Origin: an uncultured bacterium
GTDB taxonomy: Bacteria; Patescibacteriota; Minisyncoccia; Phycocordibacterales; UBA9973
Reading direction: 5' to 3'
DNA: 34,119 nt
NCBI GenBank assembly: GCA_903907175.1
Contig: CAIVNB010000069.1
Location: forward strand, 1 to 34,119
Shown piece by piece: positions 8,733 through 15,556 of this stretch. The position numbers and the translations under genes are program-made. Each line of letters opens with the position of its first letter. Position 1 is the stretch's first letter. The notes beneath the pieces are model-generated. The model made no database searches. It was not told the DNA's origin and saw only the letters and a list, made by a program, of their open reading frames with translations.

Positions 8733-8755
8733 AAAGTATCTATTTCTGCTAGAAT
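8727..8755 (+). promoter_or_regulatory. Candidate extended -10 promoter of rpsB, leaderless
   Basis: TTGCAA (8727-8732), a 17-nt spacer, then TGC plus TAGAAT (8750-8755), a good extended -10. The rpsB ATG at 8763 begins 7 nt after the -10, which is where transcription normally starts, so the mRNA would have almost no leader. Confidence 0.62.
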
Positions 8756-8762
8756 TACCGTT

Positions 8763-9497
8763 ATGCAAAAAGTAGAAAATAAGAAAATAAAAGAAGAAGT
8801 ATCAATAGAAGATATGTTTAACGCTGGTGCACATTATGGTTATTCAAAGACCAGAAGACACCCATCCGTATCTTCATATATTTATACGACAAAGAACAAA
8901 ACAGACATTATAGACCTTGAAAAAACAAGTGTTCAACTCGAATCTGCAAAAGAATTCGTAAAGGGTCTCGGAGCTAGAAATAAAGTAATTCTTTTTGTTG
9001 GCACTAAACCCGAAGCGAAAGAAACAATAAAAAATATAGCTGAAGCATTAAATATGCCTTATGTTAATGAACGTTGGATTGGAGGCACTCTCAGTAATTT
9101 TACTGAAATTAAAAAAAGAATTGCAGAACTTGAAAATTATCGCAAAGAAAACAAAGAGGGGGGGCTCGAAAAATATACAAAAAAAGAACGAGTGGTGATG
9201 GCAAAAAAAATGGAAAGACTTGCAAGATATTATTCTGGATTAGTTGGACTTAAAAAAATACCAGATGCACTCTACATAGTAGACGCAAAAGGAGAATCCA
9301 TAGCACAAACGGAAGGGTTGAAGTCAAATGTCCCAGTAATTGCACTTCTTAACTCTGATTCAAATATAAAAAATATTGATTACCCTATAATATGTAATGA
9401 TTCAGGAATCCCTTCTATTAAACTTTTCACAGAATCAATTTCAAATTCTTATAAAAGTGGTCAGATGTCCATTCCGACAACTGCACCCGTTAAATAA
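8763..9497 (+). CDS. rpsB: Ribosomal protein S2 (uS2)
   Basis: A 244-residue small-subunit protein, added late in 30S assembly and helping to place S1 where that is present. Family motifs are FNAGAHYGYSKTRRHPS (residues about 19-35), VLFVGTKPEAKETIKNIAEA-like (after 70), NERWIGGTLSNFTEIKKRI and KIPDALYIVDAKGESIA, followed by NSDSNIKNIDYPIICND. The coiled-coil insert (about 120-160) is rich in Lys and Glu. The start at 8763 was chosen over an upstream frame extension (8727) because the extension lies inside the promoter and the ATG here matches the family N-terminus. tsf begins 10 bp after its stop, the usual rpsB-tsf pair. Confidence 0.97.
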   Translation: MQKVENKKIKEEVSIEDMFNAGAHYGYSKTRRHPSVSSYIYTTKNKTDIIDLEKTSVQLESAKEFVKGLGARNKVILFVGTKPEAKETIKNIAEALNMPYVNERWIGGTLSNFTEIKKRIAELENYRKENKEGGLEKYTKKERVVMAKKMERLARYYSGLVGLKKIPDALYIVDAKGESIAQTEGLKSNVPVIALLNSDSNIKNIDYPIICNDSGIPSIKLFTESISNSYKSGQMSIPTTAPVK

Positions 9498-9507
9498 AAT
9501 AAAAAAT

Positions 9508-10284
9508 ATGTCAAAAATAACAACTGAGTTAGTAAAAGAACTTAGAGATACTACTGGCATTTCTGTAATGCAATGTAAGCGTGCTCTCGAGGAAGCAGAT
9601 GGTGATATGAATAAAGCTCTAGCAATCTTAAAAAAAACAAGTAGCGATATTGCTCTTAAAAAAGCTGATCGTAACGCAAAAGATGGAGCGGTAGCCGTAA
9701 AAACAGAAAATGGTAAGTCCGTCTTAGTTGCACTACGCTCGGAAACTGATTTCGTATCAAAAAATGAAGATTTCGTTTCCCTCTTAAGCAAACTTACAGA
9801 TATCGCTTTTAAAGAAGGTATTGAAAAAATGAAAGAAGTATCAAAAGACATGATTGATCCAATCATTCAGAAAACTGGAGAGAACATTCAATTGGGTGAT
9901 ACTTATATAGTGCAAGGAGAAATTTTAGGAGTATATATACATAACAATAAGAAAGCAGTAATTGTAAGTCTAGAAGGAGGCAATCAAGAACTTGCAAAAG
10001 ACATAGCAATGCATATAACAGCAATGAAGCCAGAATATATTTCTAAGGAAGACATCACAGAAGAAATAAAGAAAACAATGTTTGAAATATTCCAAAAAGA
10101 GGTTGCAGGAATAGATAAACCAGAGGAAATAAAGAAAAAAATGTTAGAAGGTAAAATATCAACCTATTTTAAAGAAAAAACACTACTTGATCAACCTTCC
10201 ATTAAAAATCCTGATGAAACAATAGGGAAAATATTAGAGCGCGCAAAGGCAAAAATCAAAGAAGTAAAAAGTTATTCAATATAA
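9508..10284 (+). CDS. tsf: Elongation factor Ts
   Basis: The guanine nucleotide exchange factor that recycles EF-Tu. The protein is 258 residues. The N-terminal UBA-like domain is clear (TTELVKELRDTTGISVMQCK, then RALEEADGDMNKALAILKK). The core motif that enters EF-Tu is LRSETDFVSKNEDF (about residues 75-88), followed by the dimerisation/core domain with AMHITAMKPEYISKEDI. The ATG at 9508 gives the standard N-terminus; an upstream extension would overlap rpsB out of frame. It is co-directional with rpsB and followed 6 bp later by a small membrane protein gene rather than the common pyrH-frr pair. Confidence 0.97.
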   Translation: MSKITTELVKELRDTTGISVMQCKRALEEADGDMNKALAILKKTSSDIALKKADRNAKDGAVAVKTENGKSVLVALRSETDFVSKNEDFVSLLSKLTDIAFKEGIEKMKEVSKDMIDPIIQKTGENIQLGDTYIVQGEILGVYIHNNKKAVIVSLEGGNQELAKDIAMHITAMKPEYISKEDITEEIKKTMFEIFQKEVAGIDKPEEIKKKMLEGKISTYFKEKTLLDQPSIKNPDETIGKILERAKAKIKEVKSYSI

Positions 10285-10290
10285 ATAAAT

Positions 10291-10713
10291 ATGTATTTTT
10301 TCTTTATCTTATTTTTTATATCCCTTACAGCAATCATATTAATGATTAGTAGAAAATTACTATTGATAAACAATATAGAAGGACATAATATTGATCATCC
10401 AAATGAATTACTTGTATCTGGAATTTTAGATTTTGATAAAATAAAACATTCCACCATCAAAAATGCAAAAAAAACGATACACGCTCTCATATGGGTTACT
10501 CTTAGAACCTATATCGTTTCTGTTAATTTTATAAATAAAAAAAGAAAAGAGATTGTAATAAAAATAAAAAATAAATTTAGAAAACACCATCATGAAATAG
10601 AAGAAGTAGAAGAAAAGAAAGAAGTTTCCAAATATATAAAAATTATTTCAGAATATAGACAAAAGATAAGAACGATAAAAAACAAAATAAGAGAGGAAGA
10701 AGGAATTGAATAA
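10291..10713 (+). CDS. Small membrane protein with charged C-terminal tail, unknown function
   Basis: A 140-residue protein I do not recognise. It starts with a hydrophobic segment (residues 2-27, FFFILFFISLTAIILMI). The middle (about 35-85) is soluble with a weakly hydrophobic stretch, ALIWVTLRTYIVSVNFI. The tail is strongly charged and helix-prone (KKRKEIVIKIKNKFRKHH, then EIEEVEEKKEVSKY), which suggests a coiled coil or a basic patch near RNA or membrane. It follows tsf by 6 bp on the same strand, so it is probably in the rpsB-tsf transcript. The codon pattern and AT content match its neighbours. The gene is probably real given its length and spacing, but no function can be assigned. Confidence 0.75.
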   Translation: MYFFFILFFISLTAIILMISRKLLLINNIEGHNIDHPNELLVSGILDFDKIKHSTIKNAKKTIHALIWVTLRTYIVSVNFINKKRKEIVIKIKNKFRKHHHEIEEVEEKKEVSKYIKIISEYRQKIRTIKNKIREEEGIE

Positions 10714-10762
10714 ACATTTGTAATTGTTTTTAAGTTTGATAGTATAGAAATACCATAAAAAT

Positions 10763-10835
10763 GCCGCTTTAGCTCAGTTGGTAGAGCAACGCTTTTGTAA
10801 AGCGAAGGTCCTCAGTTCGAATCTGAGAAGCGGCT
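10763..10835 (+). tRNA. tRNA-Thr (anticodon UGU)
   Basis: The acceptor stem GCCGCTT (10763-10769) pairs with AAGCGGC (10828-10834) and the discriminator is T at 10835. The D arm is GCTC/GAGC with loop AGTTGGTA. The anticodon loop TTTGTAA reads TGT (ACA, threonine). Its stem has one A-A mismatch at the first pair. The T arm is CTCAG/CTGAG with loop TTCGAAT. CCA is not encoded, since the next bases are CAA. A weak -10-like TATAGA (10743-10748) lies upstream. The gene follows the rpsB-tsf operon on the same strand. Confidence 0.96.
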
Positions 10836-10896
10836 CAAGATAAAAAACTATAATAAAAAATACTAAATAAGTATGAGTGATATTCCGTTGGGATTA

Positions 10897-10917
10897 TTCG
10901 AACCCGAAGCGGCTCAA
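10897..10917 (+). repeat. Partial copy of the tRNA-Thr 3' end
   Basis: TTCGAACCCGAAGCGGCTCAA at this position resembles the T-loop, T-stem and acceptor 3' strand of the tRNA just upstream. The 12 bases GAAGCGGCTCAA are identical at 10827-10838 and 10906-10917. TTGGG just upstream could pair with CCCGA as a T-stem, with an oversized loop. The rest of a tRNA is absent. It directly abuts the stop codon of the acyltransferase gene. It could be a decayed tRNA or an attachment-site scar. Confidence 0.6.
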
Positions 10918-10918
10918 A

Positions 10919-12097
10919 TTAAGATAGTTTATTTTTATATCCGTGTTTTTCTTTTAAAGCCAAGAGTCTTTTCTCAAAAAAACGATACGAAGTCAAAGAA
11001 AAAATTACAGCCAACAAAAAAGCTACTATAATTTCTGATATATATATTAGAAAATTATGATTTACAAGAGAAATGCCGAACAAATGAAAAATATAGAATG
11101 TAAAGAATATTGCTATCATATGATAGCAATAAAGACCATAAGAACGAACTCCTAGGTAATTTAAAACCTTAAAACGTCCTAATTTTACTAGCGATTGGTC
11201 TGCCATATTTTGCTCTAAGATAATAAAGGCAAAAAAGATTGAAAAAAGAAGTGGTTCAAAAGAATATAAGAAACGGTACAAATAACCATGCGAAAAAATC
11301 GGTAAAAATGTACGCAAGGGAATCAAAACAAAGCCAATAATGTAAATAGAAAATATAACGTATTTGGGACAATTTTTTATTGTCTTAAAAAGAAAATTAC
11401 TATACATGGTCGCATAAGCAACTAAGGCGCCCACAGCTAAATCTGACATAACAGAAAAAGTAGAATATTTTACAATACTATAATTATCATAATAATAAAA
11501 ACGATATAAAAAAGAAGCACCAATTATTACTAGTAGCACTTTAATAATGTTTTTTTTAGAAACAAAAGAAAGAATAGTCGGCCAAATGAGATAAAATTGT
11601 TCTTCAATAGAGATAGACCAAAGAACCGCAAGTACGACACTCCCCGTTCCCAAGAAAGCCATTTTAATATTAGCACCTAAAAAAATATACCATGGTAAAG
11701 AACTGTAACTTTCAGTAATCAAAAATGGAAAATTGATACCAGATTTTAAGGCAATAGGGTAAATAACAAAAAATCCCAAAAAGAGTGTCAAAAAATAAAG
11801 TGGCCAAATACGTAGAATCCTACGTAGATAAAAATGTGGCAGTGAAATATTTTTAGAATTATCTTTTTCTGTAAGTAAAAGAAAAGTAATTAAAAAACCA
11901 CTTAAAACAAAAAAGAAGTTCACCCCCAAGTCACCATGAACCAAAAAAACTTTTTTTATAAAATTAAAAGAATGATTATTGCTCTCATAGCCTAAAAATA
12001 AAGCCACATGAGAAACAAAAACAGACAAAAACGCAAGAAAGCGTAGAGCATCAAGATTATTGAAGTATACCTTTGGTAAGCTTTTTATATTTTGCAT
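10919..12097 (-). CDS. Membrane acyltransferase (acyltransferase 3 / OafA-like family)
   Basis: A 392-residue integral membrane enzyme of the family that O-acylates surface polysaccharides and related molecules. The first membrane helix carries the family motif ALRFLAFLSVFVSH with the conserved His (H30). GVNFFFVLSGFLIT (58-71) and the basic RRILRIWPLYF (about 88-98) follow, then VLWSISIEEQFYLIWP in the middle. About ten hydrophobic segments are visible. No extra SGNH domain is present. It is the last gene of a three-gene run with a thioredoxin-like protein (12 bp upstream) and a glycosyltransferase, so the likely acceptor is the glycan made by that enzyme. In the staphylococcal ica system a processive GT2 enzyme also pairs with a protein of this fold (IcaC). 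Donor and acceptor are not shown by the sequence. Confidence 0.9.
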   Translation of the reverse strand: MQNIKSLPKVYFNNLDALRFLAFLSVFVSHVALFLGYESNNHSFNFIKKVFLVHGDLGVNFFFVLSGFLITFLLLTEKDNSKNISLPHFYLRRILRIWPLYFLTLFLGFFVIYPIALKSGINFPFLITESYSSLPWYIFLGANIKMAFLGTGSVVLAVLWSISIEEQFYLIWPTILSFVSKKNIIKVLLVIIGASFLYRFYYYDNYSIVKYSTFSVMSDLAVGALVAYATMYSNFLFKTIKNCPKYVIFSIYIIGFVLIPLRTFLPIFSHGYLYRFLYSFEPLLFSIFFAFIILEQNMADQSLVKLGRFKVLNYLGVRSYGLYCYHMIAIFFTFYIFHLFGISLVNHNFLIYISEIIVAFLLAVIFSLTSYRFFEKRLLALKEKHGYKNKLS

Positions 12098-12109
12098 AGA
12101 AAAGTAATT

Positions 12110-12814
12110 CTATTGAATTTTATCTGTTGTTACAGTTTTTGGATTATTTACAGGCATTGTCTCTTGAAGTTTAAAAGAATTTTTTATTCGTAAATCTAAT
12201 TCTTCAATTGTATTGAACCCTGTTAAAACCTCATCGTCTATCACAAGAGCTGGAAGAGCTGTATCTTTGATCTTATAGATATCTAGCATCGCTTTTACCG
12301 CAGAAAGATCAACACTATAATCAAAAGAATAAACCCTGAGTTCTGGATATTTTTCCCGAAGAGTAGAAAGTACTATCCCCTGCTTCTCACAAAGAGTACA
12401 GCTTTCTGCTTTTGTATAAAAATAAAGAATAAACGCTGATTTTTTACCACAACGAGAAGATACCTTTTTCATTAATAGATAGTCCTTTATCTGAAGTAAA
12501 GAATAATATTTTCTAAGATATGTTACTTCATCCGTATTGCTTAAATTTTCTTGCCCCCATTCTAGTTTTTTACCCAATTCATTTAATTCACTTGAAAGCA
12601 CAGAATCAGAAACATTTTTACAAGATAATTCAGAGAGTAATGAAAATTGAGTTTCAGAAGAAAGTATGTCTATCGAAATGGTATCTTGAATAGATTTCAA
12701 TTGATTTATTTTTTTATTACCAAAATAGTTACTCAAATACACAGCTGTTAAAAATAAAGCCAGTGTTATAAAAAAAACTATTAAATATCTTCTCCAATCA
12801 AATTGTTGTTGCAT
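12110..12814 (-). CDS. Membrane-anchored thioredoxin-like protein
   Basis: A 234-residue protein with one N-terminal membrane helix (about residues 9-28, RYLIVFFITLALFLTAVYL), a helical external segment (30-120) and a C-terminal thioredoxin-like domain. The redox motif is CTLC (139-142), preceded by the beta strand AFILYFYT. The cis-proline is in TALPALVIDDE (P188). Two more cysteines, C65 and C122, could form a second disulfide. The domain probably faces the outside and could exchange disulfides or reduce a partner. Its start overlaps the glycosyltransferase end by 17 bp (12798-12814), so translation is probably coupled. It may support folding of a surface enzyme or the acyltransferase next door; this is inferred from position only. 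Confidence 0.82.
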   Translation of the reverse strand: MQQQFDWRRYLIVFFITLALFLTAVYLSNYFGNKKINQLKSIQDTISIDILSSETQFSLLSELSCKNVSDSVLSSELNELGKKLEWGQENLSNTDEVTYLRKYYSLLQIKDYLLMKKVSSRCGKKSAFILYFYTKAESCTLCEKQGIVLSTLREKYPELRVYSFDYSVDLSAVKAMLDIYKIKDTALPALVIDDEVLTGFNTIEELDLRIKNSFKLQETMPVNNPKTVTTDKIQ

Positions 12815-14096
12815 TTTGTTTTTTGGGCATTTCTACTTCTCTCTCAAGAACCCAACTCGATTCTTTAGATCGCAATACATTAAATATTGCCTTGAGAAGC
12901 CAAAAAGGCGCTAATATACTATAAATAATCATAAAATAGAACATGTCAAAAGAAACACGGGGTTTCCCTTCCAATATTCCTCTGCCTATCAAAAGAGCTA
13001 TTATAACAGAAGTATACAATATTATTGTTATAAAAAATATAGCTTTTGTACTAAAGAAAAATGGATCAAAATTAATATTTTGACTTATCTTCAAAGTATG
13101 ACCGAGTCCAACTGTATTTATTATAAATATTTTCTTATAAATGAAAGTAAAAAAATTATAACCTAACATCCAAAATAAAAAAATAGCTGCAAAAATTGAG
13201 ATAACTCCAGATGGCAAAGTAAATAAAGCGATAGTCCCATATTTTTTTCTAAATAAAAGTCTTCTGTAGTCTATGACATTTCTAATAAAACCGTAAATCC
13301 ACCTTGATCTTTGTCTATACAACTTTTTTATTGAATTTGGAGTAACTGTATAAACATAAGCATCAGGACAATGATCAATTTTATAATTATGTTCCTGCAT
13401 GCGTAATGCAATTTCTTGATCTTCTGTATTATGTGCATGTCTATAAGGACCTAAGTCATCAAAAACTTTTTTTCTAAAAATAGAAAAGGGTCCGGGTGTA
13501 ACATGAATGCCACCAAGAAAGGCAAGCATCTTTTTAGTATAAATCGACATATCATATTCAGCTTTTTGAGCCCCTTGTAAAATATTTTTTGGTTCATAAA
13601 CTACAACAGAGGGAGCAACAGCCATTGTATTTTTATCATCAAAATAAGTTATTATTCTTTTTAGAGCTTCCGAATCAACAAAGGAATCCGCATCAAGGCA
13701 GCCAACAAAAGGAGTATCTAGATATTGAAGTCCTAAATTTAGTGCAGTATATTTACCACCATTTTTTTTATGAAAAACTTTAATATTAGGGTATTTTTCA
13801 AATTCTTTTATAATCTGCCAAGTGTTATCTTTACTTCCATCATCAACAATGATTAATTTAAGTTTGTCTTTTGGATAATCAAGGTCAAGGAGAGATTCAA
13901 TTGTTCCTCTTATCGTTTCACCTTCGTTATAACATGGAACAATGATTGTAACTCCAGGGTATTCTGGAAGAGAAATAACCCCTTTGCGAACAAGAATTTT
14001 GTTTTTTCTCTCAAAGAAAGTAACAAGAAAAAAGACCTGCACATAAACAGAAAGAAAGCTTAATATATAAAATATTATACTTGAAGTTGAAACCAT
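12798..14096 (-). CDS. Processive family 2 glycosyltransferase, PgaC/IcaA-like
   Basis: A 432-residue membrane glycosyltransferase of the type that polymerises and exports beta-linked polysaccharide such as poly-N-acetylglucosamine. After an N-terminal membrane helix (6-28) the GT-A domain starts at VTIIVPCYNEGETIRGTI. Catalytic and metal motifs are IIVDDGSKDNT (D85, D86), DAD (135-137), TED (224-226) and the processivity motif RQRSRW (261-266, QxxRW type). Three or four membrane helices follow. The actual sugar is unknown. It leads the run with the thioredoxin-like protein and the acyltransferase. A -10-like TATATA (14109-14104) sits 7 nt before its ATG, and a terminator just upstream isolates it from the DUF378 gene. 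Confidence 0.9.
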   Translation of the reverse strand: MVSTSSIIFYILSFLSVYVQVFFLVTFFERKNKILVRKGVISLPEYPGVTIIVPCYNEGETIRGTIESLLDLDYPKDKLKLIIVDDGSKDNTWQIIKEFEKYPNIKVFHKKNGGKYTALNLGLQYLDTPFVGCLDADSFVDSEALKRIITYFDDKNTMAVAPSVVVYEPKNILQGAQKAEYDMSIYTKKMLAFLGGIHVTPGPFSIFRKKVFDDLGPYRHAHNTEDQEIALRMQEHNYKIDHCPDAYVYTVTPNSIKKLYRQRSRWIYGFIRNVIDYRRLLFRKKYGTIALFTLPSGVISIFAAIFLFWMLGYNFFTFIYKKIFIINTVGLGHTLKISQNINFDPFFFSTKAIFFITIILYTSVIIALLIGRGILEGKPRVSFDMFYFMIIYSILAPFWLLKAIFNVLRSKESSWVLEREVEMPKKQNATTI

Positions 14097-14129
14097 ATTT
14101 GCTTATATAATAACATTTTTTGGTAAAAA

Positions 14130-14162
14130 AGTAAAACCAGCCCATTTTTAAAAATGGGCTGG
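14130..14162 (-). terminator. Rho-independent terminator after the DUF378 gene
   Basis: A perfect inverted repeat of 13 + 13 bases, CCAGCCCATTTTT (14137-14149) / AAAAATGGGCTGG (14150-14162). On the minus strand it is followed by a T-rich stretch (TTTTACTTTTTT). It lies 17 bp after the DUF378 stop and before the glycosyltransferase gene. Confidence 0.85.
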
Positions 14163-14179
14163 AAAGTAAAAAAAGTAAA

Positions 14180-14497
14180 TTATATTTTAACTTCTTCCTT
14201 TTTTTCTTCAACAGGACAACATGCGTTTTTGCATTTACCACACTTACAACCAAAAATCATCATAACTGAAGCAATACCTACAAGAACGTAGACAATTGCC
14301 TCAAGCATAGACATAGAACCTAAAATCAAATGAACTACATTGAAAGCATCAGCACTCTTGCCTAAAAGCATTCCTATGCCAACTAACCCCCAATTTATTC
14401 CACCTATGATTACCAAAATTTTAGCAACCATACTCATTACACAACCACCCTTGCAACATTTTTCTTTACAAACCCCATCTTTACAATTTCCACACAT
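14180..14497 (-). CDS. DUF378 family membrane protein with Cys-rich ends
   Basis: A 105-residue protein. The centre is a DUF378 (YuzA-like) two-helix membrane domain: AKILVIIGGINWGLVGIGML (about 25-44) and LEAIVYVLVGIASVMMIFG (about 65-83), with NVVHLILGS between them. Both ends carry unusual cysteine clusters, MCGNCKDGVCKEKCCKGGC at the start and CKCGKCKNACC near the end: eleven or twelve cysteines in a small protein. Such clusters could bind metal or form disulfides. The function of DUF378 is unknown. It diverges from a DsbA-like oxidoreductase gene about 195 bp away, which fits a thiol-redox theme. It is followed by a strong terminator, so it is probably a single-gene transcript. Confidence 0.85.
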   Translation of the reverse strand: MCGNCKDGVCKEKCCKGGCVMSMVAKILVIIGGINWGLVGIGMLLGKSADAFNVVHLILGSMSMLEAIVYVLVGIASVMMIFGCKCGKCKNACCPVEEKKEEVKI

Positions 14498-14581
14498 ATC
14501 TTTATTTTTATCTTACTTAACTTCAGAAAAAGAAAAGTAAGAATTTTAATTAATTAATAATGTTTATAATGACCTTATCCA

Positions 14582-14617
14582 CTAGTATAACATATTAAAA
14601 AAAATATGTTATACTAG
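14582..14617. promoter_or_regulatory. Symmetric palindrome with divergent -10 boxes between DUF378 and dsbA-like genes
   Basis: A perfect inverted repeat, CTAGTATAACATATT (14582-14596) and AATATGTTATACTAG (14603-14617), separated by six A. Each arm contains TGT followed by TATACT, an extended -10, read rightward at 14610-14615 and leftward at 14589-14584. It could be a pair of back-to-back promoters, an operator for a dimeric regulator, or both. Another -10-like TATAAT lies at 14565-14570 on the plus strand. Confidence 0.6.
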
Positions 14618-14628
14618 GATATTAATAA

Positions 14629-14668
14629 TCCCGACGTAATGTCGGGACTCCGACAGTATCGTCGGAGT
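14629..14668 (+). repeat. Two adjacent hairpins in the leader of the dsbA-like gene
   Basis: Hairpin 1 is TCCCGAC (14629-14635), loop GTAAT, GTCGGGA (14641-14647). Hairpin 2 is ACTCCGAC (14647-14654), loop AGTATC, GTCGGAGT (14661-14668). They touch at base 14647 and share the CCGAC/GTCGG core. GC content is well above the flanks. They sit between the candidate promoter and the ATG at 14692, with no T-run after either stem. Confidence 0.75.
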
Positions 14669-14691
14669 TTATAAATAAAAAAATAAACAAC

Positions 14692-15429
14692 ATGGAAAAT
14701 GAAGAAAAAATAGAACATATACACCATATTAAAAAAAGCACAATAAATCAAAGCCAGATAGCTGGAGCAATTATAGTTGCAGGATTAATAATTGCTGGTG
14801 CAATATTATTAAAAGGACAACAACCTACGCAACAAGTTCCAGCAGCGGTAAATAATGGTAATCCCACAGCTCAAAATGTACAAGTTAGAGCTGTTAAGGC
14901 TGATGAACATATAGCTGGAAATCTTAATGCTAAAGTGGTTATAGTTGAATATTCAGATACTGAATGTCCTTTCTGTAAGATGTTTCATAATACAATGAAT
15001 CAAGTTATGACACAAAGTTCTGGAAAAGTAGCTTGGGTATACAGACATTATCCTATCGCTCAACTCCACTCAAAAGCATTTAATGAATCTGTGGCAATGG
15101 AATGCGCTTGGGAACAAGGAGGAAATGATTCATTTTGGAAATTTACCAATGAGCTTTTCGTAAGGACAGGATCAAATAATACACTTGACCCACTTGAACT
15201 TCCCAAAATTGCAACAAGTATTGGTATTAACGTTGATACTTTTAATACTTGTCTTTCTACCCAAAAGTATGCAGACAAGGTAAGAGCTGATATGGCAGAC
15301 GGTACAAAAGAAGGAGTAAACGGTACACCTCATTCTTTCATTTTAAAGAATGGAAAAGTAGTTGATGTCATCGCGGGAGCTGAGCCAATCGAATCTGTAA
15401 TGCAGAAAGTTAATGCAGCGTTAAAATAA
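14692..15429 (+). CDS. DsbA-like membrane-anchored thiol-disulfide oxidoreductase
   Basis: A 245-residue protein that probably introduces or exchanges disulfides in exported proteins. A short cytoplasmic tail precedes one membrane helix (about 22-40, QIAGAIIVAGLIIAGAILL). A Gln/Asn/Pro-rich linker (42-65) leads to a thioredoxin-fold domain with an inserted helical region. The active site is CPFC (92-95) in EYSDTECPFCKMFHN; the cis-proline is in GVNGTPHSFIL. Two further cysteines (in MECAWE and NTCLST) are present. The architecture resembles BdbD-type DsbA proteins of Gram-positive bacteria. No DsbB/VKOR partner is seen in the window. It has its own upstream promoter-like palindrome and a strong terminator, so it is a single-gene unit. 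Its neighbours are a Cys-rich membrane protein and a thioredoxin-like protein. Confidence 0.92.
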   Translation: MENEEKIEHIHHIKKSTINQSQIAGAIIVAGLIIAGAILLKGQQPTQQVPAAVNNGNPTAQNVQVRAVKADEHIAGNLNAKVVIVEYSDTECPFCKMFHNTMNQVMTQSSGKVAWVYRHYPIAQLHSKAFNESVAMECAWEQGGNDSFWKFTNELFVRTGSNNTLDPLELPKIATSIGINVDTFNTCLSTQKYADKVRADMADGTKEGVNGTPHSFILKNGKVVDVIAGAEPIESVMQKVNAALK

Positions 15430-15433
15430 AGAA

Positions 15434-15472
15434 AAATTAAAAAATCCCCCATATCGGGGGATTTTTTAATTT
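15434..15472 (+). terminator. Rho-independent terminator of the dsbA-like gene
   Basis: An inverted repeat with 17-bp arms around a 5-nt loop. The core is TCCCCC (15445-15450) / GGGGGA (15456-15461), flanked by A-run and T-run halves, so it works as a terminator on the plus strand and possibly on both. Confidence 0.92.
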
Positions 15473-15497
15473 AATCAAAGTATAACTAGATACAATG

Positions 15498-15556
15498 TTT
15501 TGACTTCACTCGGACATTGCATGCATAAATTCATGCATGCTCCTCGTTAGTCAAAA
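15498..15556. repeat. Nested inverted repeat overlapping the rpoD 3' end
   Basis: Outer arms are TTTTGACT (15498-15505) and AGTCAAAA (15549-15556). Inner arms are GCATGCAT (15519-15526) and ATGCATGC (15533-15540) around AAATTC. The right outer arm covers the last codons and part of the stop of rpoD. There is no clean T-run, so it is not a classic terminator. It could be a REP-like element or a processing/stability structure at the convergent gene ends. Confidence 0.65.

Noticed and set aside
9441-9866. Minus-strand frame of 141 codons across the rpsB/tsf junction
   Set aside because: It is antisense to two certain genes and has a low-complexity Ser-rich translation, typical of a shadow frame.
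10839-10917. A second complete tRNA after tRNA-Thr
   Set aside because: Only T-arm and acceptor 3' parts can be matched. No D arm, anticodon arm or 5' acceptor strand is found.
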